64,000 nt of DNA, from NCBI GenBank assembly GCA_018660835.1, contig JABJJN010000020.1, positions 372,001 through 436,000 of the forward strand. Reading direction: 5' to 3'. Positions 53,931-62,611 of the stretch are shown here, in pieces. The notes under the pieces are model-generated. The model was not told where the DNA came from. It saw only the letters and a program-made list of their open reading frames with translations, and made no database searches. Position numbers and translations under genes: made by a program. Source of the stretch: Gemmatimonadota bacterium (lineage in GTDB: Bacteria; Latescibacterota; UBA2968; UBA8231). The number at the start of each line of letters is the position of its first letter. Position 1 is the first letter of the stretch.

Positions 53931-54575
53931 CACCTGCCGAGCTGCAACCAGCTCCTTCAGGTGCTGCCAGACCGTCGCCCCGACGATCTGGTGCCCCAGC
54001 TTGTTCGGGTGGATGTCGTCGACATTCAGCTCGGGATTCGCCGCGACCCCCTCCAACAAGAATGGGATCAGACTCGCATCGTTCGCTGCCGCCAGATGAG
54101 GATAGATCGTGGCAAAGGTGTCGGTGTAGGTGGAACCGAGATTGGGTGGAATCAGCACACCCGCAATAACCAGGGCCGCCTGCGGATGTTTCGCTTGTAC
54201 CCGGGTCAGAATGGTTTGAAGATTCTCGCGCGTGGAAGCAAGGGGCACGCCGCGCAGACCGTCATTTCCACCGAGTTCGAGTACGAAGATGTCGACCTTC
54301 TCGTGCGCCGACAGAACCCAGTCAATTCGACGAGCACCGGCAGCCGACGTCTCGCCACTGAGCCCGGCATTCACCACTTCTCCCTGCCAGCCGAGTGAAT
54401 CGATCGTGCTCTGCACGACGGCTGGATAAGCCAGTTGCCGCGTGAGACCGTAGCCTGAGGTGAGACTATCGCCGAAGAAGAGAATCTTGGGGCCCTGGGC
54501 GAGGGCACCAGACGCCATCGCCATGAGCAAGAGCATCGTAAGGCGTAGTGACTGGCTTGGGACTGATCGACTCAT
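53847..54575 (-). CDS. tesA: TesA-like periplasmic GDSL esterase/thioesterase
   Basis: A 242-residue SGNH hydrolase with a signal peptide (MSRSVPSQSLRLTMLLLMAMASGALAQ). Block I is FFGDSLTSGYGL (nucleophile Ser37), NAGLSGETSA carries the block II Gly, LELGGNDGLRG block III Asn, and DDIHPNKLGH the catalytic Asp-His. The closest known enzymes are TesA / arylesterase proteins, which hydrolyse acyl esters and acyl-CoA in the periplasm. It is convergent with the YbbP-type gene, with 84 bases of 3' overlap. In E. coli, tesA is divergent from ybbA, so the neighbourhood is conserved but the orientation differs. The C-terminal 20 residues are acidic and lie in the overlap. Confidence 0.88.
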   Translation of the reverse strand: MSRSVPSQSLRLTMLLLMAMASGALAQGPKILFFGDSLTSGYGLTRQLAYPAVVQSTIDSLGWQGEVVNAGLSGETSAAGARRIDWVLSAHEKVDIFVLELGGNDGLRGVPLASTRENLQTILTRVQAKHPQAALVIAGVLIPPNLGSTYTDTFATIYPHLAAANDASLIPFLLEGVAANPELNVDDIHPNKLGHQIVGATVWQHLKELVAARQVSVGDAQNLEGRGSVDPTTTEDTDDDRR

Positions 54576-54764
54576 CGTCTTACCGGGATAGAAGGTGCAG
54601 TCGGTGGATGGGACCTGATTACGATACCATTGGAGCGCCTTGACTACCAGCTCTGTGTGTCGCCCAACAACTCGCCTTGCTCTGCCTGTCGATGTGGAAC
54701 GAGATTGGGCCGTGCCTAAATGGCAGTGATGTCCCTCGACTCAAAATCGCCGGAGACAGCAAAT

Positions 54765-55733
54765 ATGACGCGAATCCTTGCAGACACACTACGATCGTGG
54801 TCAACCCAGGCTCTGGTGACGACCGGTGTGCCAACAGACGATGCGGCACAGATTGCCGGCTATCTCGTCGATGTCGACCTGCGAGGCATCAAGACCCATG
54901 GAACAAGGCAGCTGCGTCGTTATGTGGGGGAGTTCCAACAACAGCAGGTCAATCCGTCGCCTACACAGTCAGTACTACGCGAGACAGACAATAGCATCCG
55001 CTACGATGGCGACGGGGGAGCAGGTTATCTGGTCGCCACCCTCGCGTGCGATCGTGCCTGTGAAAAAGCCAAGGAGGTGGGTCTCGCCGTCGGCTCCACA
55101 TGCCACCATGGTCACGTTGGCAGTGCCGGGATTTACGCACGCCGTGCCTTGACCCACGGCTTGATCAGTTGGGGCATGGCGGGCGGTAGAAATTGGCGCA
55201 AGCCGGAAGCGGCTGAAGCGACCGTATGGGACGCCATGATGTCCCCACCCATGTGTTTCGGCGTGCCATCCGCTGCGGGCGGCCCTCCCTTGGTATTAGA
55301 CATGAATGCCAATCAATTTCACCCGCGCGAGCAAGCGGATGAAGCCCTGGCGGCAGGTTTCCATCGCTCCGTCTTTGGCAGCCTCGGTATGCGTTTCATC
55401 TCCACCCTGCTGGCCGGTGCATTGTGCGGCACATTGGAGGATGACAGGCAATCAACCTGGGAGAAGGCGACGCGCGGCTTCCTCTTTATCGTACTTGATC
55501 CTGACCTGGTCGGGGACGCAGAGGCCTTTCGCACCACAGCACGGTCCATCCTGGATCAGTCCCTTTCACTCAAGCCAATGGCAGGCACCGACGAAGCAGC
55601 CTTGCCTGGAACGATGGAGTGGCGTCGCGAAAGCGAGCGCCAGCAGACGGGAATTCCCCTACCGGACGATCACAGGGATCAATTGCTGCAGATCGCAGCA
55701 GAATTGAGCATCGCACCACCCGCATGGCTGTGA
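54765..55733 (+). CDS. Ldh-type (malate/L-lactate dehydrogenase 2 family) oxidoreductase
   Basis: A 322-residue NAD(P)-dependent oxidoreductase of the YlbC/Ldh_2 family. GVPTDDAAQIAGYLVDVDLRGIKTHGTRQLRRYV near residues 22-55 is the conserved opening, ending in the H-G-x-x-R signature. CHHGHVGSAGIYARRA near 105 carries the catalytic histidines. DMNANQFHP near 182 and the C-terminal LPDDHRDQLLQIA match as well. The family reduces 2-oxo acids; the substrate is not deducible. I chose the MTRILAD methionine (54765), with GGAG 10 bases upstream, over 54720. A truncated amidohydrolase fragment follows two bases after the stop. Confidence 0.82.
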   Translation: MTRILADTLRSWSTQALVTTGVPTDDAAQIAGYLVDVDLRGIKTHGTRQLRRYVGEFQQQQVNPSPTQSVLRETDNSIRYDGDGGAGYLVATLACDRACEKAKEVGLAVGSTCHHGHVGSAGIYARRALTHGLISWGMAGGRNWRKPEAAEATVWDAMMSPPMCFGVPSAAGGPPLVLDMNANQFHPREQADEALAAGFHRSVFGSLGMRFISTLLAGALCGTLEDDRQSTWEKATRGFLFIVLDPDLVGDAEAFRTTARSILDQSLSLKPMAGTDEAALPGTMEWRRESERQQTGIPLPDDHRDQLLQIAAELSIAPPAWL

Positions 55734-55735
55734 GG

Positions 55736-55873
55736 ATGATGCCTGATCTGATCGTAGATACGCGTGCACATATCTACAATGCTGACGAGACACGCTTAGC
55801 CGATGATCGCCAAACCTGCCGTCCACCTGTGGGGACAGGTGACATCGAGCACCTGCGCCGCGAAGCGGAGTAG
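55736..55873 (+). pseudogene. 5' remnant of an amidohydrolase gene
   Basis: A 45-codon frame begins two bases after the Ldh gene and ends in TAG. It reads PDLIVDTRAHIYNADE, then RPPVGTGDIEHLRREAE, which strongly resembles the first 45 residues of Amidohydro_2 proteins (IVDTHxHIYxxDE...RPPxGxGxxxHLxREM). The first metal-binding His is replaced by Arg (DTRAH), and the remaining ~240 residues of the family are absent, since the minus-strand phosphoesterase gene ends 11 bases later. It is best read as a deletion remnant of a gene once co-transcribed with the Ldh gene. Confidence 0.6.
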
Positions 55874-55884
55874 GAACTTCTTCG

Positions 55885-56997
55885 CTATTTGTTCAGGCGA
55901 AGCTGGTCGAAGACACGCCCGTCTACATCTACCGCCTGTAGTTCCAGGGTGGGTCCGGCAATGGAGACGTGCACGAAGTGCGGTACCGCCTGTGCCTGTG
56001 CCGTGTGCCAGGCTCGCTTTGGATGAAACCAGTCCGGCTTGGCGCCAGCGCCGCCGGCAACGATGTAGATCGTCCCGTCGACCACATCGAGTTGGCCCTG
56101 GCGGATGGGATGACTGCGCTCGTAGACGATCGTGTGTGAATTGAACACGACATCGACCTTCGCCGCGTCCACATCGGCACCCAATTCTCGCATCTGCGGC
56201 ACCTCGTAGTCACCGGACACGTACGGCGGATAGTGGTAGAAGGCGAATTGCCAGGTGGAACTGGCACCACGTCTCAGATCATCACGCAGGAAGGTGCGTT
56301 GCGCCGACGTCGACTCCATCTCACTCGTGCTTTGTGGACATCCTTCCACATAGTCAACCAGACGAGTCGTATCGGCAGCGGTGAAATGCGCATTGCCAAA
56401 GTCGAAGCCGTAGTAGTTTCCCGGCTCAGGGAAATCGGTGAAACGATAGAACCAGTCCGCATTCTCTTCGTGGTTGCCTGGGCACAGATAGAAAGGCGTG
56501 TTGTGTAGCAGATTCTTGGCAGGGCCAAAGAAAAAGCGCGCCCAATCGTCGTAGTTGCTCCCTCGCGAGACCGCGTCTCCGACGACGATGAGAACATCAG
56601 GACGATAGCGAGCGATCTGTTCGAAGATACCCTCGTTGATCTTGTCGTCGCCGTAACCACCCGTCTCACTTGTCACGCAGAAACTGAAGGGCGTTGCTTC
56701 CTCTGGTGCTGAATTCAGCGTGTGCAACGCCTCTTCACCGGCAACGCGATAGTGATACTCACGCCCACTTTCGAGACCTTCTATTCTGATGCGATGGATA
56801 CGTGCCGCCTGCACTTCGCACACAGATCGCCGCGATCCTTCCACGGTCTTTGCCGCACCCGACAGACCCGCGTGGACCGCCTCGGTTTCGAACCACTCTA
56901 CCTCACCGACCTGGTCATCAGCTGTTTCCCACATCACCGTCACAGCATCCGTCGTTGGCCACTGCAGATAGGGTCCTTTGAGCAAATTCGTCATCAT
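55885..56997 (-). CDS. Metallophosphoesterase with purple-acid-phosphatase-like N-terminal domain, altered metal site
   Basis: A 370-residue protein. Residues 3-95 are a fibronectin-like PAP N-domain (KGPYLQWPTTDAVTVMWET, ESGREYHYRVAG). The rest is a calcineurin-like phosphoesterase: RPDVLIVVGDAVSRG near 130, CPGNHEENADWF near 170, FAFYHYPPYVSG near 245 and NSHTIVYERSHP near 280. In the family the first motif reads GDxG with a metal-binding Asp and the last reads GHxHxYER; here the first segment is TSETGG (Glu for Asp) and the last keeps one His but has Ile for the second. Catalysis may therefore be altered. No signal peptide is present. Its ATG overlaps the PHP gene's stop by four bases. Confidence 0.78.
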   Translation of the reverse strand: MMTNLLKGPYLQWPTTDAVTVMWETADDQVGEVEWFETEAVHAGLSGAAKTVEGSRRSVCEVQAARIHRIRIEGLESGREYHYRVAGEEALHTLNSAPEEATPFSFCVTSETGGYGDDKINEGIFEQIARYRPDVLIVVGDAVSRGSNYDDWARFFFGPAKNLLHNTPFYLCPGNHEENADWFYRFTDFPEPGNYYGFDFGNAHFTAADTTRLVDYVEGCPQSTSEMESTSAQRTFLRDDLRRGASSTWQFAFYHYPPYVSGDYEVPQMRELGADVDAAKVDVVFNSHTIVYERSHPIRQGQLDVVDGTIYIVAGGAGAKPDWFHPKRAWHTAQAQAVPHFVHVSIAGPTLELQAVDVDGRVFDQLRLNK

Positions 56998-57938
56998 CGC
57001 TTCTCCAGCCAAAATGGTTGCGACCAGCCCATGGCAGCACCGCGTCCGTAACACTCGGCGCGGGCATAGATCTCGCCACGGTTCATGTCGCCGAGGGGGG
57101 CAGCAAGGATCTCAGCCACACTCAGCGTGCTGTCCCCTCCTGCGTCCTTCTTCAGGATCACACCACCATTCACAATCCAGCGCACTTGCTCCGCATTGGA
57201 TGTGACATATGCCGTACCATTGCTGACGCCAACCGCGTCGATGCGGACACCGGTAGAGGCCGTAAATCGCCCCGCCGCGAGGGCCTCCACAATTCCCACT
57301 GCGTCCACACTTCGCCCCTGGGGCCACTGCACTCTATTCCAACCGATGAAACGATCCGCTTCGTCGTGCTGATCGTCTGTGGCGTGCCCCCAGACTCGTC
57401 TACCAGCACTCAGTAGGCGATCCCAGCGATCCGTCGCCAACGCCACACCTGACAGTCGTTCAATCACCCCACAGTAGATCTCCATGCCACGCAGACCCTC
57501 CATCGACAGCAGCAATTCGTCCGTCGCATAGTCTGGAAAAGGGGTCCAGTTTGGGTGATCGAAAACGAAGAGGCCACCCCCGGCCTCGACCGCCTGCAGG
57601 ATCTGTGGTGCTGTGAGTTGTCGCGCCGGAAGTGCCGTACGGGCACCCAGATGCATCAAGGTCTGTCCCCGATCGGAACTGACTTCGACGGCAGGTAGCA
57701 GACAGAGCGTTGCTTGCGGATAGTCCTCTGGGTCGACGAAGAGGTCGTGCTCGCTCAAGGCCAGATATTGATATCCGGCTGCTTCGTATGCATCAATCAA
57801 TTGCTGCGGCGTCTCGTGTCCATCTGACAGGGTCGAGTGTCCGTGATGATTCCCACGCAGCCAATCACTTGGGACATCGGGATCGAGATAGGGCGAGAGA
57901 AAGTGATATGAGTCAGCCATTGCGGCCTGTCTAGACAT
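56994..57938 (-). CDS. PHP-domain (CehA/McbA-like) metallohydrolase
   Basis: A 314-residue PHP-fold protein. GNHHGHSTLSDGH near residue 30 holds the first metal-binding His cluster, YLALSEHDLF near 58 the second, LPAVEVS near 80 the Glu, VFDHPNW near 125 and WGHATDDQHDEADRF near 180 the later His/Asp ligands. Such proteins hydrolyse phosphoesters or aryl esters; CehA-type members act on carbamates. The start is uncertain among 57962, 57938 and 57920; the ATG at 57938 is chosen because it overlaps the sulfatase stop by eight bases, as elsewhere in this operon. Cytoplasmic. Confidence 0.78.
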   Translation of the reverse strand: MSRQAAMADSYHFLSPYLDPDVPSDWLRGNHHGHSTLSDGHETPQQLIDAYEAAGYQYLALSEHDLFVDPEDYPQATLCLLPAVEVSSDRGQTLMHLGARTALPARQLTAPQILQAVEAGGGLFVFDHPNWTPFPDYATDELLLSMEGLRGMEIYCGVIERLSGVALATDRWDRLLSAGRRVWGHATDDQHDEADRFIGWNRVQWPQGRSVDAVGIVEALAAGRFTASTGVRIDAVGVSNGTAYVTSNAEQVRWIVNGGVILKKDAGGDSTLSVAEILAAPLGDMNRGEIYARAECYGRGAAMGWSQPFWLEKR

Positions 57939-59277
57939 CTGCTCGCTTCGAACTGTCATCAAGCCGACGCATCTGCTCTATCGCCTCACTCAGGTCACGT
58001 ACTCGTTCAACTTCATCGTTGACCAGATCCTGCTCTTCGTGGGGATCTCTGACAATGTCAAATAGCTCGTTGACGCGTTCACCCTCTATCTCACGATCGA
58101 TGAGTTTCCAATCACCGTGACGAACGCCGAGATTCCGGTCACCACGAAAATTCCAGAACAGCGTTCGATCATCCGGGCTTTCTTCAAGTGATGCGCCGAC
58201 GCCTTCGATCTGCGCCCACACGTCGCGACCATCCCACTGTGGATCATGCTCAAGCGTCGCACCTGCGAGTTGGATGAAGGTTGGCATCCAGTCGACGACC
58301 TGCAGTGGGGCGTCGACGACACCCGGCGCCAGATGACTGCGCCAGTTCACCAGAGTGGGCACCCGTACACCGCCCTCATAGAGCTGTGCCTTCACGCCCC
58401 GATAAGGAAGATTGGATCCCAACCGCGCATACGCCTCCTGCCAACCAGGATACTTGTCGGTTCCATGCAATGGCAGATCATTGATCCCACCATTGTCGGA
58501 AGTGAAGACGACGATCGTGTTCTCCCGTTCGCAGGTCCGCTCCAGTGCCTCCAGCAGTTGTCCGATGGCGGCATCCATGTGGCTCGTGTAGGCGGCGTAT
58601 TTACGAAAGGATGCATCTCTTGCCGGATCATCGTCGAAGTGAACACCATCATACTGAGCGACGGAATCCTGTGTTGGTTTGATCGGCACGTGTACCGCCG
58701 TGAAAGGCACATAACAGAACCAGGGACCCTTTCGAGACTCGATCCACTCGACGGCCTGACGTGCAATAAGATCCGTAACGTGCCCTTGCTCTTCCATCAG
58801 GGTGCCATCGGAATGCCACGTAACCGAGTGCTCACCACGCTTGTAGAAGTGGTTGTACGGGTCCACGCCCCCCGCCAGACTGCCATAGGCTCGATCAAAT
58901 CCGAAATGATTCGGTCCAAATTGCGGCGCTGAGCCCAGATGCCATTTGCCGAACAGACCCGTCTCGTATCCCGCCAAACGCAGAGTGGTTGCGAGAGTGA
59001 CATAACCATCCGGCAGCACGGGCGCATTCGATGGCACCGTCGCGTGCGCGCCAAATCGACTGGGGTGTCTACCCGTCAGCAGGGAGGCCCGTGTCGGCGT
59101 GCACATGGGGCAGACGTAGTGTTGGGTGAGTTCCACACTGTCCGTGGCGAGACGATCCAGAATCGGCGTGCGAATCGGTGCGCCGTGAAATCCGACATCT
59201 CCCCAACCCAGATCGTCGGCAAGGATATAGAGAATATTGGGTTGATCGGGTTTGGCAGGCTCAGCCTGATCAGGCAT
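57931..59277 (-). CDS. Sulfatase (arylsulfatase A-like), sulfatase 3
   Basis: A 448-residue sulfatase. PNILYILADDLGWGDVG near residues 13-29 and the formylglycine motif CTPTR at 59-63, followed by ASLLTGRHPSRFG, are diagnostic. The CxPxR core has Thr rather than the common Ser at the fourth position, which is tolerated in the family. LFGKWHLG near 106 and VVFTSDNGG near 265 complete the active site. The methionine at 59277 (MPDQAEPAKP) is used; the frame upstream belongs to the aldolase gene. There is no signal peptide. Its start overlaps the aldolase stop by eight bases, and the PHP gene overlaps its end, giving one translationally coupled operon. Confidence 0.88.
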   Translation of the reverse strand: MPDQAEPAKPDQPNILYILADDLGWGDVGFHGAPIRTPILDRLATDSVELTQHYVCPMCTPTRASLLTGRHPSRFGAHATVPSNAPVLPDGYVTLATTLRLAGYETGLFGKWHLGSAPQFGPNHFGFDRAYGSLAGGVDPYNHFYKRGEHSVTWHSDGTLMEEQGHVTDLIARQAVEWIESRKGPWFCYVPFTAVHVPIKPTQDSVAQYDGVHFDDDPARDASFRKYAAYTSHMDAAIGQLLEALERTCERENTIVVFTSDNGGINDLPLHGTDKYPGWQEAYARLGSNLPYRGVKAQLYEGGVRVPTLVNWRSHLAPGVVDAPLQVVDWMPTFIQLAGATLEHDPQWDGRDVWAQIEGVGASLEESPDDRTLFWNFRGDRNLGVRHGDWKLIDREIEGERVNELFDIVRDPHEEQDLVNDEVERVRDLSEAIEQMRRLDDSSKRADV

Positions 59278-60055
59278 CCTGACCCCCTCTGGCCGCCTGT
59301 AGAATCTGCAACCCCGTGTTGTAGAGATTGTTGAAATCGCCACTGATGCTGATCCACTGCACCCCTCGTTCGATCCATGCAGGGACCTGGACTGGATCCC
59401 ATCCCATCGACAGCCCCATCCACTTGTCTGTCTGGCGTGTCGCCTTCACCACCTGCTCACCGACGGCGATGACCCGCTCATGGCCCTGCTGACCGGGCAA
59501 CCCCATGGATCCGGCCAGATCGCTGAAGCCAAGGCAGACACCATCCAGACCATCCACGGCGAGGATCTCGTCGAGTGCTTCAACGGCGTCGGTATGCTCG
59601 ATCTGTACGAAAACCAGGATCTGTTCATCCGCATCCTGCAGATACTCTGGGTAGGGTATGCCACCAAAACCACGTCCCCTGCGCGGTCCGAAGCCTCGAT
59701 CACCCACGGGCGGATACTTACACGCTGACACGACACGTTGTACATCTTCGACACGGCGAACCTGTGGCACAACGACACCGGCGGGATGCAACTCCAGGAT
59801 CGGTTTGATGATGTCCGGGTCGCCATTGGGCACGCGGATCAACGGTGCGCAACCCGTACCCCGCACGGCCATCACATGTCCCAGGGCAATTGGTATATCG
59901 ATAGGACAGTGCTCCATGTCGATCCAAGTGAAATCGTAGCCTGCATCCCCCACGAGTTCGGAAATCGCCGGATCGGAGAAGGTGATACCAGTGCCAATAC
60001 AAGGCTCGCCGCTGGCAATCCTGGCTCGAAAGCGGTCGATGTGATTGATGGTCAT
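59270..60055 (-). CDS. HpcH/HpaI family class II aldolase
   Basis: A 261-residue TIM-barrel aldolase. GTGITFSDPAISELVGDAGYDFTWIDMEHCPID near residues 20-52 is the family opening, with the catalytic acids. PLIRVPNGDPDIIKPILELHPAGVVVPQV follows near 70-98, VGDRGFGPRRG near 118 supplies the Arg that binds the substrate, and VFVQIEHTDAVEALDEI (Glu metal ligand) is near 148. Family members retro-aldol-cleave 2-oxo-dicarboxylates such as 4-hydroxy-2-oxoheptanedioate to pyruvate and an aldehyde. First gene of the minus-strand operon with the sulfatase, PHP hydrolase and phosphoesterase. Together these could process a sulfated and phosphorylated compound. Confidence 0.85.
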   Translation of the reverse strand: MTINHIDRFRARIASGEPCIGTGITFSDPAISELVGDAGYDFTWIDMEHCPIDIPIALGHVMAVRGTGCAPLIRVPNGDPDIIKPILELHPAGVVVPQVRRVEDVQRVVSACKYPPVGDRGFGPRRGRGFGGIPYPEYLQDADEQILVFVQIEHTDAVEALDEILAVDGLDGVCLGFSDLAGSMGLPGQQGHERVIAVGEQVVKATRQTDKWMGLSMGWDPVQVPAWIERGVQWISISGDFNNLYNTGLQILQAARGGQDA

Positions 60056-60126
60056 GTGGATCCTCAGGCAGTGACATGGGAGGGATGGGCGGCAAAGGTC
60101 AGTCCTGTCTCAGGCGGCGTCCAGCA

Positions 60127-60156
60127 TTGCCTTTTGCGGCGATGTCCTTGTATCAT
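60127..60156 (+). promoter_or_regulatory. Candidate sigma-70 promoter before the flippase gene
   Basis: TTGCCT (60127-60132) and TATCAT (60151-60156) are separated by 18 bases and lie about 75 bases before the flippase ATG, in the divergent region with the aldolase operon. Match to consensus is modest. Confidence 0.25.
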
Positions 60157-60231
60157 GGCCGAGGACACACGACTCACCATGCAGACTGACCAACACAGGA
60201 CGACGTTCAGACCGATGCTGCAGCGAACTCC

Positions 60232-61554
60232 ATGACACCGAGCGATGACGCCGAAGGCACTCACGACAGTGCCCTGCGACGCTTGCTACGCAACGCCGGC
60301 TACCTGCTGGGTAGTCGCGTCCTGCGCGACGGCATGGGGCTCGTCGCACTCGCACTGGTCGCCCGTCACCTTGGTCCCGGTGGATTCGGCATCATTGCCC
60401 TGCTGCAGTCCTACACCTTTACCATCAACTGGCTTGTCAATTTTCAGACATGGCAGGCGATCGTTCGTTATGGCGCTGAACTAGAGGGTGAAGACCAGCG
60501 TCCGGCCCTGCGCGGCTTGCTCAGACTCTCTCTCCTGCTCGATGCGGGGACAGCATTGCTCGGTGGCCTTCTTGGCTGGACACTGGCTGGTTGGATCGGA
60601 CAACTGTGGGGATGGGACGCAGAAACGGTTCGCCTCGCACGTTGGTATTGCCTGCTCGTCATCGTCCCCGACTGGACCGGGACATGGACCGGTATCCTGC
60701 GACTCTTCGATCGCTTTGGTGTGATGTCCGCACAGGGGATCGCGGCATCGACGATCAAATTGGTTGGTGCCATCGTCGGTCTGACGGGGCAGTGGCAGAT
60801 CGGCGACTTCGTATGGCTGTGGATGATCGCGGAGGCGACGAGCCTGCTGCTGGCCGCGCTGCTGGCCATGTGGGTCGCCGTTGGCGAAGGGGTTGTATTT
60901 GGTCCCGCCGCGACACCACGAGCTGTACTGCATTCGCATCCAGGTTTGCTCGGTTTCTTCGTGTCCACGAATTGGCACACGACAGTGCGCATGGCATCCA
61001 AGGAAGTGGACACACTCATCATCGGTGGAATCCTTGGCAATGCAAGTGCCGGTCTCTACAAGATCGTCAAGCAGGTTGCGAGCGTTCTGTCTCGGGCCGC
61101 CGACCCCCTCTACCAGGCGGTCTATCCGGAATTGGCCAAGCTGTGGTCCGCTGGTGATCATGCAGGATTTCGCCAGCTCTTGAGAAAATCGACTTGGATG
61201 GGTCTGGCAGCAGGGATCGGCTTCCTGGCCGTGTTCACCCTCGCCGGACGCTGGGTCCTGGTCACACTCCTGGGCGGTGACTACGCAGCTGCCTATGAGC
61301 CGACGCAGATCTATCTGGCCGCCGTCGCCGTGCAGGCGACGACCTTTGCCTTCCATCCCGCTGCCCTGGCCATGGACAAACCAGCTAACTCACTCTACGT
61401 GTTGTTGGCGGTCACTCTGATCTATTTCGCACTTCTCGTGCCTGCTGTGCAGTTGTGGTCTCTCCACGGCGCCGCAGCGGCGTATGTCGTGTTTTACGTC
61501 GCTTGGGCACTTGTCATCGGCTGGCGTCTTAGAGGATGGATGCGGCAGGCCTGA
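60232..61554 (+). CDS. Oligosaccharide flippase (Wzx / polysaccharide biosynthesis) family protein
   Basis: A 440-residue integral membrane protein with about 12 helices. The N-terminus LLRNAGYLLGSRVLRDGMGLVALALVARHLGPGGFGIIALLQS (read in parts) is the classic polysaccharide-synthesis flippase start: R/G-rich cytoplasmic loop, first helix and LGPxxFG. KEVDTLIIGGILGNASAGLYKIVKQVAS near residue 253 is the conserved middle helix pair. Members flip undecaprenyl-linked oligosaccharides across the inner membrane for O-antigen, capsule or exopolysaccharide. No glycosyltransferase genes lie next to it in the window. It starts 177 bases from the divergent aldolase operon. Confidence 0.83.
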   Translation: MTPSDDAEGTHDSALRRLLRNAGYLLGSRVLRDGMGLVALALVARHLGPGGFGIIALLQSYTFTINWLVNFQTWQAIVRYGAELEGEDQRPALRGLLRLSLLLDAGTALLGGLLGWTLAGWIGQLWGWDAETVRLARWYCLLVIVPDWTGTWTGILRLFDRFGVMSAQGIAASTIKLVGAIVGLTGQWQIGDFVWLWMIAEATSLLLAALLAMWVAVGEGVVFGPAATPRAVLHSHPGLLGFFVSTNWHTTVRMASKEVDTLIIGGILGNASAGLYKIVKQVASVLSRAADPLYQAVYPELAKLWSAGDHAGFRQLLRKSTWMGLAAGIGFLAVFTLAGRWVLVTLLGGDYAAAYEPTQIYLAAVAVQATTFAFHPAALAMDKPANSLYVLLAVTLIYFALLVPAVQLWSLHGAAAAYVVFYVAWALVIGWRLRGWMRQA

Positions 61555-61642
61555 GACACCTGCCGGTGGCTTTCTGTCACGCCATCGTGATACGATCCAG
61601 CGGGATTGGGTGGGCGCCACGATCTCAGCTATCTTGTCGATC

Positions 61643-62611
61643 ATGACGACCGACGAATTGTTATCACTCTACCGAACCCTGTTCACGATTCGGCTTTTCG
61701 AGCAGAGTTGTATTCAACTCTACCGCGAGGGCCTGGTGCATGGTTATCTGCATCCCTACCTCGGTGAGGAAGCGATCGCTACGGGGGTGTGTGCTGCCCT
61801 TGGCCCTGATGATTACATCGTCAGTACGCATCGGGGGCATGGACACTGCATCGCACGAGGTGGCCAGATCGAGCGCATGGTCGCCGAGATCATCGGCAAA
61901 GAAACCGGCTACTGTCGCGGCTTTGGCGGCTCCATGCACATTGCCGATATGGAAACCGGAAACCTCGGTGCCAATGGCATCGTCGGTGCCGGCATCCCCA
62001 TCGGTGTTGGCGCCGCCCTCGGTGCAACGATTCGAAAGGAACAACGCGTCTGTGTTGTATTTACCTCCGATGGAGCAGCCAATCACGGCACCTTCGGCGA
62101 GGCATTGAATCTGGCGGCGATCTGGAATCTGCCCCTGATGCTTGTCGTCGAGAACAATCAGTTTGCCGTTTCCACGCCGATCGACAAGTCGAGTCGGGTC
62201 GCCGATCTCTATCACCGTGGCGAGGGCTATGGTGTGCATTCTGTTGCGATCGATGGCAACGACGTGGTAGAAGTCTTACATGAAGCACAACAATCCAGGC
62301 AACGCTGCCTGGATGGCGACGGCCCCGTATTGATTGAGGCCAAGACCTATCGTCAGGCGGGACACCACGTCAATGATCCTGGCAGCTATATGCCTGCAGA
62401 TCAGGTGGCCCACTACAAAGCCCACGACCCGCTGCTGGTTTGCCGCCGGCACCTGTCGGCGTCGGGCGCTGACTCGTCGCAAGCGGACGCCATCGAAGCC
62501 GAGGTGCACACAGCGATGGATGCCGCCGTCCTGTTTGCGCGTGACAGCCCGGAACCATCCGTCGAAGACTTTCTGCACTTCGTCCATGAAGCTGCCGGTG
62601 GTTCGCGATGA
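61643..62611 (+). CDS. pdhA: 2-oxoacid dehydrogenase E1 component, alpha subunit (pyruvate dehydrogenase-like)
   Basis: A 322-residue thiamine-diphosphate enzyme subunit. MTTDELLSLYRTLFTIRLFEQSC opens like PDH/AcoA E1 alpha. RGHGHCIARGG near residue 65 and FGGSMHIAD near 94 are conserved. TSDGAANHGTFGEALNLAAIWNLPLMLVVENN (residues ~145-176, read in two parts) is the ThDP motif, with Ser in place of the usual first Gly of GDG. The complex decarboxylates pyruvate, or acetoin in the Aco variants; the E1 genes alone do not decide which. The ATG at 61643 was chosen. The stop overlaps the E1 beta start by four bases. Confidence 0.87.
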   Translation: MTTDELLSLYRTLFTIRLFEQSCIQLYREGLVHGYLHPYLGEEAIATGVCAALGPDDYIVSTHRGHGHCIARGGQIERMVAEIIGKETGYCRGFGGSMHIADMETGNLGANGIVGAGIPIGVGAALGATIRKEQRVCVVFTSDGAANHGTFGEALNLAAIWNLPLMLVVENNQFAVSTPIDKSSRVADLYHRGEGYGVHSVAIDGNDVVEVLHEAQQSRQRCLDGDGPVLIEAKTYRQAGHHVNDPGSYMPADQVAHYKAHDPLLVCRRHLSASGADSSQADAIEAEVHTAMDAAVLFARDSPEPSVEDFLHFVHEAAGGSR

